The notes beneath the pieces are model-generated. The model did no database searches. It was not told the DNA's origin and saw only the letters and a list, made by a program, of their open reading frames with translations. DNA of 64,000 nt from Flavivirga aquimarina (lineage in GTDB: Bacteria; Bacteroidota; Bacteroidia; Flavobacteriales; Flavobacteriaceae). Each line of letters opens with the position of its first letter. The first letter of the stretch is position 1. Made by a program: the position numbers and the translations under genes. Shown here one piece after another: positions 1 to 8,552 of this stretch. Where the stretch lies: positions 86,952 to 150,951 of the forward strand of contig NZ_JAUOEK010000045.1 of NCBI RefSeq assembly GCF_030540835.1, given 5' to 3'.

Positions 1-184
1 ACAATCTATAAGGCATTTTCGTTCCATTGCTATCTGTATAAACATGAGCAGTTGTGTTTTGCACATAAAAAGATTGTTCTTTTTCTTTAAGGTTATGTAT
101 GGAAAAAGCCCCCTCTGAATAGATTGTTTGGGAAAACTGAAGCTGTGCTATTAAACACAAAAATAATACTATGACTTTTTTCAC
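1..184 (-). CDS. N-terminus of a secreted protein, cut by the window edge
   Basis: The reverse strand reads from a GTG codon at 184-182 through 61 codons to the window edge without a stop. The product starts VKKVIVLFLCLIAQLQFSQ, a good Sec signal peptide ending in the FSQ cleavage site common in Flavobacteriia. In-frame upstream codons run into a stop before any ATG, so GTG is the best start. Too little of the mature protein is present to name a family. It lies 2 nt downstream of a decayed coding fragment and in the same direction as the sulfatase beyond it, so it may belong to the same transcript. Confidence 0.6.
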   Translation of the reverse strand, partial: MKKVIVLFLCLIAQLQFSQTIYSEGAFSIHNLKEKEQSFYVQNTTAHVYTDSNGTKMPYRL

Positions 185-186
185 AC

Positions 187-386
187 TTATTCTATTTCAA
201 ATTGAACTAAATATTCCAACCCTTTCTTTTGAATTATTGAAACTCCCCAACTTGGAATTTCTTTTTCCAGATTCCCTCTTTTAAATGTGGACTATATAAA
301 CTTGGTGCTTTTAGTTGTTTTTTTAGACTATTGTATATTATTATATAATCTGCTCCGTCTTTTGCATAATTTATCTTGCATTACAT
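187..386 (-). pseudogene. Decayed C-terminal gene fragment with a frameshift
   Basis: Two overlapping reverse-strand frames look like one protein tail. The upstream frame reads NYAKDGADYIIIYNSLKKQ and continues to about 295. The second frame takes over near 290-296 and reads IPSWGVSIIQKKGLEYLVQF to a TAA at 189-187. Each frame stops soon after or before the junction, so a single-base indel joins them into a plausible C-terminus. There is no start codon and only about 65 codons remain. The family is not recognised. It sits between the sulfatase stop (409) and the GTG of the next gene. Confidence 0.4.
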
Positions 387-408
387 AGATTAAGCTCAAG
401 ATCCTGTA

Positions 409-1908
409 TTAATTTTTAAATAATAATGCTTTCATGTCTTTAGGATTATCATATAACACTTCCTTATTTTCCATTAACCTTTTATGTATATGATATGTAA
501 CATCCATCCAATCTCTGTCTTCAGCCCAAAGCGGTTTCATTAATTGTGTTTCCCATACCTTAAATTCATGTATTGCATCGTTAAAATCTTTCTTTTTTTC
601 CTGAGACAAATCATTAGTTTCTGCTAAATCATGCTCAAGATTATAAAAGGTATAGCCATGGTTTTCTAAACCTATTAATTTATATAGCCCTATTCTTGCA
701 GCAGATTCTTCCAACTTCCTCCAAAATAATTTTTTGTGAGGGTTTCCTTTTTTTTCTCCTTTTAAATAGGGTAATAAATTAACACCATCTAAAATTAAAC
801 CTTCTTCTTTATTTATATTGGCTGCTGCAATAGATGTTGTAAAAATATCTAGCGAGGAACTCAATCCAGAAAACATTTGATCTGACTTAATTACCGAAGG
901 CCAACTTACAACAAATGGTACACGATGTCCTCCTTCAAATTCATTCCCTTTCCACCCTTTTAAAGGGCCTCCGCTAGAGTTGTTATTTGCTGCTCCCCCA
1001 TTATCGCTTAAAAAATAGATAAGTGTGTTTTCTTCTAATTTTAAAGCTTTTAGTTTTTCTTGAATTTTTCCAATATTCTCATCTAAAGACCAAGTCATGG
1101 CTGCTAACTTTTGTCTTGGATGATTTTTATATTTTTCTAAATGTTCTCGCTTAGCTTCCATTGGTGTATGTACAGCATTGTAAGCTATATACATAAAAAA
1201 AGGTGTATCCTTATTTTGTTGTATGTATTTAACTGATTGATCACCTAATACATCTGTCATATATCCTTCAAAAACAACCCGCTCTCCATTATGCTGTAAC
1301 ATTTGTTTTTTTTGTGGGTTCTTTAATGGAAAATAAGATCGACTTCCTGTCTCAAAGCCATAAAACTCATCAAATCCTCTTTCATTTGGGTGATCAGATG
1401 TATCAAACCCTAAATGCCATTTCCCTAAGGCTATTGTTTTATATTCATTCTTCTTAAAAACATCTGCTATAGTTATTATATCGTCTGGAAGTCCAATATC
1501 ACCCACATGGTGATCACCGGTGTTATTGGCTTCAAACCCATAACGCTGTTGATATTTTCCCGTTATTAAACCTGCCCTAGAAGGTGCACAAACCGAAGCA
1601 CTTACATGAGCATCAGTTAAAATAACGCCACTTTTTGCTAATCTGTCAATGTTAGGAGTTTCAAGATCTTTACTCCCCATAAAACCAAAATCGGCATACC
1701 CAGCATCATCAATTAAAATGACAATGATATTGGGTTTTCTTATCTCCTTTTTTTCACTAACAACTACCTCATCTTTATTTTTTATTGTGGCGCCTATCAT
1801 GAATACCGCAGTAATAATCAATGAGGTTATAACCCAAATTTTTATTTTAGTAATTAATTTTATAGTGTTTTTACTAAACATAGAAACTCTATTTTTTATG
1901 TAAAACAT
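409..1908 (-). CDS. Family S1 formylglycine sulfatase
   Basis: A 499-residue arylsulfatase-type enzyme expected to remove sulfate esters from oligosaccharides. The metal site IDDAGYADFG is near residues 66-75. The formylglycine motif CAPSR is at about 107-111, followed by AGLITGKY. GKWHLGF and a later SDNGG with a following lysine complete the S1 core. The N-terminus has one hydrophobic segment (about 24-42) acting as a signal anchor or signal peptide. A second ATG at 1881 (residue 10) is an equally good start. C-X-P-S-R needs conversion to formylglycine by a maturase that is not in this window. It is downstream of the beta-propeller lipoprotein (148 nt gap). The S1 subfamily, and so the exact sulfate position, cannot be read by eye. 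Confidence 0.93.
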   Translation of the reverse strand: MFYIKNRVSMFSKNTIKLITKIKIWVITSLIITAVFMIGATIKNKDEVVVSEKKEIRKPNIIVILIDDAGYADFGFMGSKDLETPNIDRLAKSGVILTDAHVSASVCAPSRAGLITGKYQQRYGFEANNTGDHHVGDIGLPDDIITIADVFKKNEYKTIALGKWHLGFDTSDHPNERGFDEFYGFETGSRSYFPLKNPQKKQMLQHNGERVVFEGYMTDVLGDQSVKYIQQNKDTPFFMYIAYNAVHTPMEAKREHLEKYKNHPRQKLAAMTWSLDENIGKIQEKLKALKLEENTLIYFLSDNGGAANNNSSGGPLKGWKGNEFEGGHRVPFVVSWPSVIKSDQMFSGLSSSLDIFTTSIAAANINKEEGLILDGVNLLPYLKGEKKGNPHKKLFWRKLEESAARIGLYKLIGLENHGYTFYNLEHDLAETNDLSQEKKKDFNDAIHEFKVWETQLMKPLWAEDRDWMDVTYHIHKRLMENKEVLYDNPKDMKALLFKN

Positions 1909-2055
1909 CTTTAAGATTCAATAAATACTCCAATACAGAAAGTTCAATCTCTTTAGTCTTCTTAATATTTGTTACTTTCATGTTTACATATTGATACACA
2001 TTAGACCAAAATAAACACAATTACATTTCATCTTAAGCTTTTTCTTTTTTTGATT

Positions 2056-3174
2056 TTACTCAAAACTAATCTTAAACACATGCGAACTACTGCCATATCC
2101 AGGTTTAACCTGAACGCCTGTAGCTAGATATAAGTAAGAGGGTATACCATCTTTAAAAAGTAATTGTGCGCGTTCTAAATGACCATCTTTTTTTCCTCTA
2201 TATGAAACAGCATCTTTTAAATGCTCTTCTCCAACATAATGAAGCAAATCTTCATAAGAACGTTCTGTTTTATCAGCAGGAAAAGAAAAACCATTTCCAG
2301 ATTTCCACAACAAACCGCCTCCTCTATTTCCTAAAGAGCCTCTAAAATCTCGACTCATTAGATATACTGAATCTTTCATTGTAAATGCGTAAGCATCTTC
2401 AAGTGGCATTTTTTCTTCGGTTACTCTTGTAGGCTTATGCACATAAGGCCCTTCAACAGCATCGGCTATTACAACACCATAGGAATAAACATATCCTTTC
2501 GGTTCTTTTCTTACTACAGATTTATGATATAAAAGATATTTACCCTTGTACTTTATTAATGAGGGATTTGAAACTCCCAATCTTGCTGTATAATTCCAAA
2601 CTGTTGAATCTTTTGTTTGTCGTAAGATCGTACCATCAGCTTCTGCTCCCTTAGCTGGTCTCCAGTTATCACTAAGATCATTGGCCACATACATGACAAT
2701 ACGCTGTGTTTTTAAATCGTTATTTTCATTTACTATAAAACAAAGTTGATATTGCCCGTCTATATTACTAATGGTTGGATTGTGCGGCGAATTGAAAAGA
2801 CTGTCTTTATCTTGTACAGCCACACCTATATATTTAAAAGGGCCTTCTGGATTATCACTTACGTAATGCCCAATTTCACAATCTTTAAACCATCCACTAA
2901 AATTTTCAGGTTGCGTTTTAGTAGACCATTGAGCAGCATATAAATGGATTTTCCCATCTTTTCCTTTTATAGGTGATGATCCCCAGACATGCATACCTTC
3001 ATTTTCAGCAGCGCGACCTATATATTCAAATTTCATTTTACCAGTAGTAATTTTTGTTACTTGTTTATCATTAGCATCTTCCGTTTTTGTTTTCTTAGCT
3101 ATGTTATTACAAGATAAACACCCAAGTATGAGTATTAATAATAATATTTTTTGTGATTTCATTTTGTTCTTCAT
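2056..3174 (-). CDS. Lipoprotein with five-bladed beta-propeller glycosidase fold (GH43/GH117-like)
   Basis: A 372-residue protein with a lipoprotein signal (hydrophobic stretch ending in LSC at about residue 22), so probably anchored to a membrane. The body is made of repeated propeller-like blades: HVWGSSPIKGKDGKIHLYAA, a blade with SPHNPTISNIDGQYQL, another with VSNPSLIKYKGKYLLYHK followed by GVVIADAVEGPY, and a DAYAF segment. These resemble GH43/GH62/GH117-type propellers, whose acidic residues sit at blade starts. I cannot assign a family. In this setting an exo-acting enzyme on anhydro-L-galactose, L-arabinose or a similar sugar is possible. The upstream gap contains only a degenerate version of the regulatory element found elsewhere in the window. 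Confidence 0.65.
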   Translation of the reverse strand: MKNKMKSQKILLLILILGCLSCNNIAKKTKTEDANDKQVTKITTGKMKFEYIGRAAENEGMHVWGSSPIKGKDGKIHLYAAQWSTKTQPENFSGWFKDCEIGHYVSDNPEGPFKYIGVAVQDKDSLFNSPHNPTISNIDGQYQLCFIVNENNDLKTQRIVMYVANDLSDNWRPAKGAEADGTILRQTKDSTVWNYTARLGVSNPSLIKYKGKYLLYHKSVVRKEPKGYVYSYGVVIADAVEGPYVHKPTRVTEEKMPLEDAYAFTMKDSVYLMSRDFRGSLGNRGGGLLWKSGNGFSFPADKTERSYEDLLHYVGEEHLKDAVSYRGKKDGHLERAQLLFKDGIPSYLYLATGVQVKPGYGSSSHVFKISFE

Positions 3175-3598
3175 ACTGGTATTTTCAATAATGATTCTTT
3201 ATGTTGATTTAAAAAGTAAGATATACTTCTTATTTAGTTACTATCATCAATCTTTTCTATTTAGGTAGCCTCTAAAAAAACAAAACATAAAATTAATTAA
3301 TGTTATCTCAAAAAGCGGGGTCATTTTGACTATAATTAGGGTGAATTATGTCTATTTAAAAGAGAAAACCGAAGATTTAAGTTCTAAGAAAATCTAACAA
3401 TCATGGCTTTAAAAAGAAACATCTTTTTATGTACAGATTAATATTAACTCTCTTTTTTATATTCGAAGTAACTAAAGACCATTATATATACAAAATGATG
3501 AAATAACACAGAGTTACAAAAACCGTTTAAATAGATATTTCGAAAAAATTTAGACGATTTTATTGATTATATTATTTCACCATTTTGAATATAATAAC
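3175..3598. other. 424-nt intergenic region with weak element and an inverted repeat
   Basis: No gene is supported here. Around 3305-3330 the reverse strand carries CCCCGCTTTTTGAGAT, a degenerate relative of the regulatory element seen upstream of eight other transcription units. Its left half is shifted by one base and there is no TAnnTTTG box at the conserved distance, so it is only a candidate promoter for the 3174 gene. A long imperfect inverted repeat (3492-3586) follows the stop of the GH29 gene. Confidence 0.4.
3492..3586. repeat. Long-armed inverted repeat after the GH29 gene
   Basis: AAAATGATGAAATAA at 3492-3506 pairs with TTATTTCACCATTTT at 3572-3586 (14 of 15 positions) across a 65-nt spacer. 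It follows the GH29 stop codon, so it could act in transcript 3' end processing. There is no U-run typical of a simple terminator. It may also be chance in AT-rich DNA. Confidence 0.35.
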
Positions 3599-4969
3599 TT
3601 AATCGTTTAAAAATATTTCAATTACAGGAATTTCAACATTTGGTTTGTTAACAGGTAATTTTAAGTTTATATCTTCTTTTTTCATTTTTTCTTTACCCCA
3701 GGCACCATGAGTTTTTCCTATTTTTATTTCTGAGGCATCGTGTAAAAATTGTGCATATTTTATTTTTCCTTTCATTCCTTTCATTAAAAAATTCTGAATT
3801 GGGTAATCCAATAAATGCACGTACAAACGATTTGTTTTAGGATTGTAAGTTAACAACGAATTGGGTGGTGTAACAAATCCTTCGGGAGCTTGTGTGCAAC
3901 TATAAATGGATCTAGAATTGTATTTCATCCAATTCCCCATACCTTCTAAGGCTTCATCGGCACGATAATCAAATGTTCCTCTTGCTGTTGGTCCCACATT
4001 TAATAGCACATTTCCTCCTTTACTTACAGATTCAATTAATAGGGTTAATAATTGTTTGTTGTCTTTCCAAGTGTGTTCATCTCGGTAATATCCCCATGAA
4101 CCAGAAAAGGTTTGACATGTTTCCCAAGGAACTTTTTTTCCATCTACTTCTGGCCATTTTTCTACTTTAAATTGTTCTGGAGTTGTAAAATCCCATCCAC
4201 CAGCATACTCTTTTAAATCCAATCGGTCGTTAACCAAAATTTTTGGCTGAAGTTTACGAACCATTTTTATCAATTCAACAGATCCCCAATCGTCTCTACC
4301 TTTTCCAAACTCTCCTGGATAAGAAAAATCTAACCATAATAAGTCTACTTTTCCATAATTAGAAAGCAATTCTTTTACTTGATTTTTAAGGTATTTTCGA
4401 TATACGGCCATATCGCGATTTTTGTTCAACTTGTCGTACTCTTCTTTATTATTTGCTTTTATAGAATGTCTACTATCGATGGTAAAATCTGGATGATGCC
4501 AGTCAATTAACGAATAATAAAACCCAATACCCAAGCCTTCTGCTCGAAAAGCTTCTACCCATTCTTTAAGAATATCTTTACCGTAAGGCGTCTTTGTAAT
4601 GTTATAATCTGAATAATCAGAATTGAACATACTAAATCCTTCATGATGCTTTGTGGTAATAACAGCGTATTTCATCCCAGCTGCTTTTGCTTTTTTTGCC
4701 CATTCTCTAGGGTTAAATAGGTCTGGGTTAAATACATCAAAATACTTTTGATAATCTTTATCTGAAATACGTTCACGCTTTTTTACCCATTCGTGACGTG
4801 CAGGTTGTGCATACAAGCCCCAGTGAATAAACATTCCAAACCTAGCTTCTGTCCACCAAGCCATACGCTCGGTTTTTTCTTTTTCAGTTTCGTTCCATAT
4901 TTTCTTTTGAGAAAAACTTGAACCCCCTATTGCTAAAGTCAATAGTAAAATAAGATGAATTTTTTTCAT
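3599..4969 (-). CDS. GH29 alpha-L-fucosidase / alpha-L-galactosidase
   Basis: A 456-residue secreted or periplasmic glycoside hydrolase with a signal peptide ending in SFSQ (about residue 21). GH29 hallmarks are present: WWTEARFGMFIHWGLYA (38-54), TTKHHEGFSMF (105-115), the nucleophile segment LLWLDFSYP with Asp at about 214, and WETCQTFSGSWGY followed by GGNVLLNVGP. The length matches GH29 without extra modules. GH29 enzymes remove alpha-linked L-fucose, and some marine or gut members act on alpha-L-galactose. The neighbourhood (sulfatases, GH2, L-galactose dehydrogenase-like gene) keeps both options open. It is the last gene of a close run with the sulfatase upstream (21 nt) and GH97 and sulfatase further up, so it is probably co-transcribed. 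Confidence 0.93.
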   Translation of the reverse strand: MKKIHLILLLTLAIGGSSFSQKKIWNETEKEKTERMAWWTEARFGMFIHWGLYAQPARHEWVKKRERISDKDYQKYFDVFNPDLFNPREWAKKAKAAGMKYAVITTKHHEGFSMFNSDYSDYNITKTPYGKDILKEWVEAFRAEGLGIGFYYSLIDWHHPDFTIDSRHSIKANNKEEYDKLNKNRDMAVYRKYLKNQVKELLSNYGKVDLLWLDFSYPGEFGKGRDDWGSVELIKMVRKLQPKILVNDRLDLKEYAGGWDFTTPEQFKVEKWPEVDGKKVPWETCQTFSGSWGYYRDEHTWKDNKQLLTLLIESVSKGGNVLLNVGPTARGTFDYRADEALEGMGNWMKYNSRSIYSCTQAPEGFVTPPNSLLTYNPKTNRLYVHLLDYPIQNFLMKGMKGKIKYAQFLHDASEIKIGKTHGAWGKEKMKKEDINLKLPVNKPNVEIPVIEIFLND

Positions 4970-4990
4970 GTTTTTTGATATTATAATATA

Positions 4991-6598
4991 TTATTCTTTG
5001 GATTGATTATTTACTTCACTTCCCCACCAATCTTTATTAGGTTGCCAATTTGGAGAAAGCATCTTTTTACGATGTTTTTCTTGATTTGGTAAAGACTTAT
5101 TTTTTTGATTTTCCAGCCATTTTTTACGAGCAGCTTTGTCCCATAAAGGATCAACTTCTGCATAATGCGTATTCATAGATTCTAACCAATTTAAAAGTTG
5201 CGTCTCCATTTGTTTAGCAATTTCAGGGTTGTTTTTTGCAACGTTATTACGTTCACCTAAATCGGTTTCTAAATTGTACAATTCGGCGCGAAGATCTTCC
5301 CAATAATAAATAAGTTTCCATTTTCCTTTTCTAATAATTGAACTTGGTTCGCCTCCTTGATTTCCATAGTGAGGATAATGCCAATAAAGCGGTCTTTCAT
5401 CAATATTTTCTCCTAATAAAAGTGGTTTTAAACTAACACCATCTTTATGTGCTTGTGGCTTAAGTGGTAAATCTGCTAAATCTAATAATGTTGGATATAA
5501 ATCTGTACCAGACACAGGGGTATTAATACTTGCTCTATTTTGTTTTACCCATGGTACATGAATAAAATATGGAACTCTAGTTCCTCCTTCCCATTGGTAT
5601 CCTTTTCCTCCTCTTAAACTAAGTTGATTGGTAGAAAAGTTATCTCCAGACGTAACGCCTCCATTATCTGAAGTAAAAACAACGATGGTGTTTTTATCTA
5701 AATTCAAATCTTTTAATGTTTTCATTACAGTTCCAATAGCTTCATCTACATGTTCAATTAAACCAGCATATACTGGGTTGTCTTGATATTTCCTTGCTGG
5801 TAAAACACGCTCCATTTCAAATCCTTTTTCATGGATTCCCATTTTTTCTGCTTTGTTACGATACTTTGTCCATTTTTCTTTAGTGGTTTGTATTCCTCCA
5901 TGAACGGCATAAAAAGAAAGATATGCAAAAAACTGATTGTCTTTATTTTTCTCTATAAACTTACTAGTCTCATTTGCCAATTTCATAGATAAATTAAGTC
6001 CTTTTTCTTCTGGCAAATTTGGCAAGTTTGGATTTTTAAATGGAGAAAAATAGCCTCCATTTGGCCCTCCTGCATGGTTTCCACCTATATTAACATCAAA
6101 TCCATGATCTGTTGGTAATGATCTTTGTGCTGCACTACCTAAGTGCCATTTGCCTGCAAAGAAAGTGGCATAACCGTTTTCTTTAAAAGCTTCTGGCAAT
6201 GTTATAGCACTAGAGTCTAAATGATGTTTATATTCTGGTGGTAATAATTTGGTATAACGTTTACGCTCTTTCCAAGATTGACCACTATTTCTTTTTCCTT
6301 CAAATTGGGTGATTCCATGTCTTGCGGGATATTGCCCTGTCATTAAACTTGCTCTTGATGGGCTACAAACCGTACAAGCTGCGTATCCATTTGTAAAAAC
6401 AGTTCCTGAATTTGCAATTTTGTCGATGTTTGGTGTTTCATAATATTTACTTCCCATCACACTTAAATCTGCATACCCTAAATCATCAACCAAAATAAAT
6501 AAAATATTAGGCTTTTTCGAAGTTTCTACTTTGTTATTATCTTGTTTACAAGATAATAACAAAAATAATATTGCAATTATTGATATTGTTTTTTTCAT
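4991..6598 (-). CDS. Family S1 sulfatase, lipoprotein
   Basis: A 535-residue sulfatase. The lipobox LLSC at residue 17 predicts a lipid anchor. The metal-binding segment ILVDDLGYADLSVMGS follows at about 34-50. The formylglycine motif CSPSR is at 78-82, then ASLMTGQYPARHG. GKWHLG, a VFTSDNGG segment and a GTRVPY segment complete the S1 fold. The long C-terminal part contains LRAELYNLETDLGE, the usual end of S1 exo-sulfatases. It is packed 10 nt after the GH97 gene and 21 nt before GH29, so it probably works on the same oligosaccharides. The subfamily is not assigned. Confidence 0.94.
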   Translation of the reverse strand: MKKTISIIAILFLLLSCKQDNNKVETSKKPNILFILVDDLGYADLSVMGSKYYETPNIDKIANSGTVFTNGYAACTVCSPSRASLMTGQYPARHGITQFEGKRNSGQSWKERKRYTKLLPPEYKHHLDSSAITLPEAFKENGYATFFAGKWHLGSAAQRSLPTDHGFDVNIGGNHAGGPNGGYFSPFKNPNLPNLPEEKGLNLSMKLANETSKFIEKNKDNQFFAYLSFYAVHGGIQTTKEKWTKYRNKAEKMGIHEKGFEMERVLPARKYQDNPVYAGLIEHVDEAIGTVMKTLKDLNLDKNTIVVFTSDNGGVTSGDNFSTNQLSLRGGKGYQWEGGTRVPYFIHVPWVKQNRASINTPVSGTDLYPTLLDLADLPLKPQAHKDGVSLKPLLLGENIDERPLYWHYPHYGNQGGEPSSIIRKGKWKLIYYWEDLRAELYNLETDLGERNNVAKNNPEIAKQMETQLLNWLESMNTHYAEVDPLWDKAARKKWLENQKNKSLPNQEKHRKKMLSPNWQPNKDWWGSEVNNQSKE

Positions 6599-6608
6599 AT
6601 ACTTGATT

Positions 6609-8513
6609 TTATTCAGGCCTAATCCACATACAATGACCTCCTCCAGGAGCCATTATTGCTTTTATTATATCTCCTTTTTTAACTTTTCCTGTTCTAACTT
6701 GATACGCCTCTGGGTTTTTCATACCATGAGTCTCTTCTGTATCTTCATAATAGGTTACAACATAAGTTTTACCGTCTTTTAAAAAATCTAAATCAATATC
6801 GAGTGTTCTTTCTTGTTTATTGGTCACAGAACCTATAAACCATTCTTCTTTATATCTTCTAGCTGTAGAAATATACGCGTCCATTTTACTATTTACTACC
6901 ATACTCTCATCCCATTTCCCAACAGGCATTTTTTCAATAAATTCGAATAAATCTGATTTTTTATTGTACGCTTCTGGTGCATCGGGAAGACAAACGAGTC
7001 CACTAAAAATAATGAGTGTTCTTGCTGCTTCTGAAACTACTGTAGCGTAATAAGAATTTGGTTTCTTGGGGCCTTTTTGTCTATCGCCTCTATTAATACC
7101 TATTAAATCAAAATTTCCATTATTCATATCCAGAGGTCCTTGAATCGCATTAATTAGTGCCATTTTTATAAAGGATTCTGGAGTAAATGCTCTTCTAGAA
7201 TCTTGTTGTGCATGACAATATTCTCTAGTTATTGCATTAGGAAATGTACGTTCTATTCCTGTGAAAGGCACAGGGGAATCATGAAAATTCACTAACAAAT
7301 GATTTTTTGCGCTTTTCTGTATGGCATCACTCGTAAAAGACACATTATTACCCATAAAGCCATATTTAATACCGCTCATTCCTAGTGATTTGAAGTAAGA
7401 AAACAAGCCTTCATCTCCATAGTCACCTTTATGTCTATCATAATAAAGTATAAGTTTAACACCGCTTTCTTTTGCATAATTAGAAACTTTTTCAAGATCT
7501 AATTTATCAGTTATCTCAAAATGTCCTTTTGTAACTTTAGTAAACCAATTCGCATCAATTAAGAAATATTCAATGCCTTTTTCTGCAGCAAAATCAATAA
7601 ACCGTACGTAACTTTCTGTATTTATACCATAGACAAAACCATCTTCTGTTTTATAGTCATGTACTCTCCAATCCCAAAGTGTTTTACCTGGTTTAATCCA
7701 AGAGGCATCTTCTATTTGGTTTGCTGTTGCTAAGTTTAATGGTATTGTGTTGGTAACTAAATCACCTATTTGTTCTTCTATTAATATAACTCGCCAAGGC
7801 GTTTTTATTTTTGCCCCTTTAAGTTTTGTTGTATTTGTAGAAACCAGAGCCTTTTTATCTTTAAGAAACTTAAATTTTATGGTACCAAATTCTGGAGCAA
7901 CATATAAATCTGATTCTAAAATAGATAGATGATTTTTTTCAGATTTTTCTACAACCAAAGGCGTCATTAATTTAGGTTGTTTTTTAAGTTTAGTTAATTT
8001 TTCAATAGTTATAGGGCCTAAAGGTGATCTTTCTCCGTTTGGAGCATACAATGCATCGTTGTTATTTAAATTGTATTCACAATAAAAATTAGCCTCGACT
8101 CCTTCTTTATAATCTTCTAACTCATATCTAAAACCAACGCCTTTATTAAAAACACGTACATAAAGTTTAGCTGTTACGTTTTCTATTAATAGATTTAAAA
8201 CAAGCTCATTATATTCGTTTTTAACTTCGCTAAACTGCCCCCAAACTGGTTGCCATGTTTTATTCTCAGAATTTAAGAATGTACCTTTAATTTCTGTGTG
8301 GGCATATGGAAGTATTGAAATTTCTGATGATTTTATAAGTTCTTTTTCATCTTTAAAAAGAGCGTAAGTAATTTTTCCTTTTTCATTAATTAATTTAACG
8401 GTTACATGACCATCGGAAGAACTTACTGAAAAATTAGTATCTTTTTTATCACATGCATTTATTGTGGCAATTAAAACAAGAAGAACTAAATTATATTTTA
8501 TTTTTTTAAACAT
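6609..8513 (-). CDS. GH97 alpha-glycosidase (alpha-galactosidase/alpha-glucosidase family), lipoprotein
   Basis: A 634-residue lipoprotein (INAC lipobox at about 21) with the GH97 arrangement: N-terminal beta-sandwich (about 25-275), catalytic barrel starting near WIKPGKTLWDWRV, and a C-terminal beta domain. The barrel contains YFLIDANWF, KLILYYDRHKGD, LLVNFHDSPVPFTGIERTFP, then TREYCHAQQ and the GPLDMNNG segment. GH97 has inverting alpha-glucosidases and retaining alpha-galactosidases with Asp in the nucleophile position. The Asp in NFHDSP may hint at the second type, but this needs an alignment. TREY replaces the more usual TREG-type segment. It lies between two sulfatases in one run. Confidence 0.88.
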   Translation of the reverse strand: MFKKIKYNLVLLVLIATINACDKKDTNFSVSSSDGHVTVKLINEKGKITYALFKDEKELIKSSEISILPYAHTEIKGTFLNSENKTWQPVWGQFSEVKNEYNELVLNLLIENVTAKLYVRVFNKGVGFRYELEDYKEGVEANFYCEYNLNNNDALYAPNGERSPLGPITIEKLTKLKKQPKLMTPLVVEKSEKNHLSILESDLYVAPEFGTIKFKFLKDKKALVSTNTTKLKGAKIKTPWRVILIEEQIGDLVTNTIPLNLATANQIEDASWIKPGKTLWDWRVHDYKTEDGFVYGINTESYVRFIDFAAEKGIEYFLIDANWFTKVTKGHFEITDKLDLEKVSNYAKESGVKLILYYDRHKGDYGDEGLFSYFKSLGMSGIKYGFMGNNVSFTSDAIQKSAKNHLLVNFHDSPVPFTGIERTFPNAITREYCHAQQDSRRAFTPESFIKMALINAIQGPLDMNNGNFDLIGINRGDRQKGPKKPNSYYATVVSEAARTLIIFSGLVCLPDAPEAYNKKSDLFEFIEKMPVGKWDESMVVNSKMDAYISTARRYKEEWFIGSVTNKQERTLDIDLDFLKDGKTYVVTYYEDTEETHGMKNPEAYQVRTGKVKKGDIIKAIMAPGGGHCMWIRPE

Positions 8514-8552
8514 ATTAAAAGTACATTCTGTGTCATAATTAATAAAAAAAAT

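Noticed and set aside
3305..3330. Promoter element upstream of the 3174 gene
   Set aside because: The TTTTTGAGA half is present but the left half is shifted by a base and the -7 box is not at the conserved distance. I kept it only as a note.
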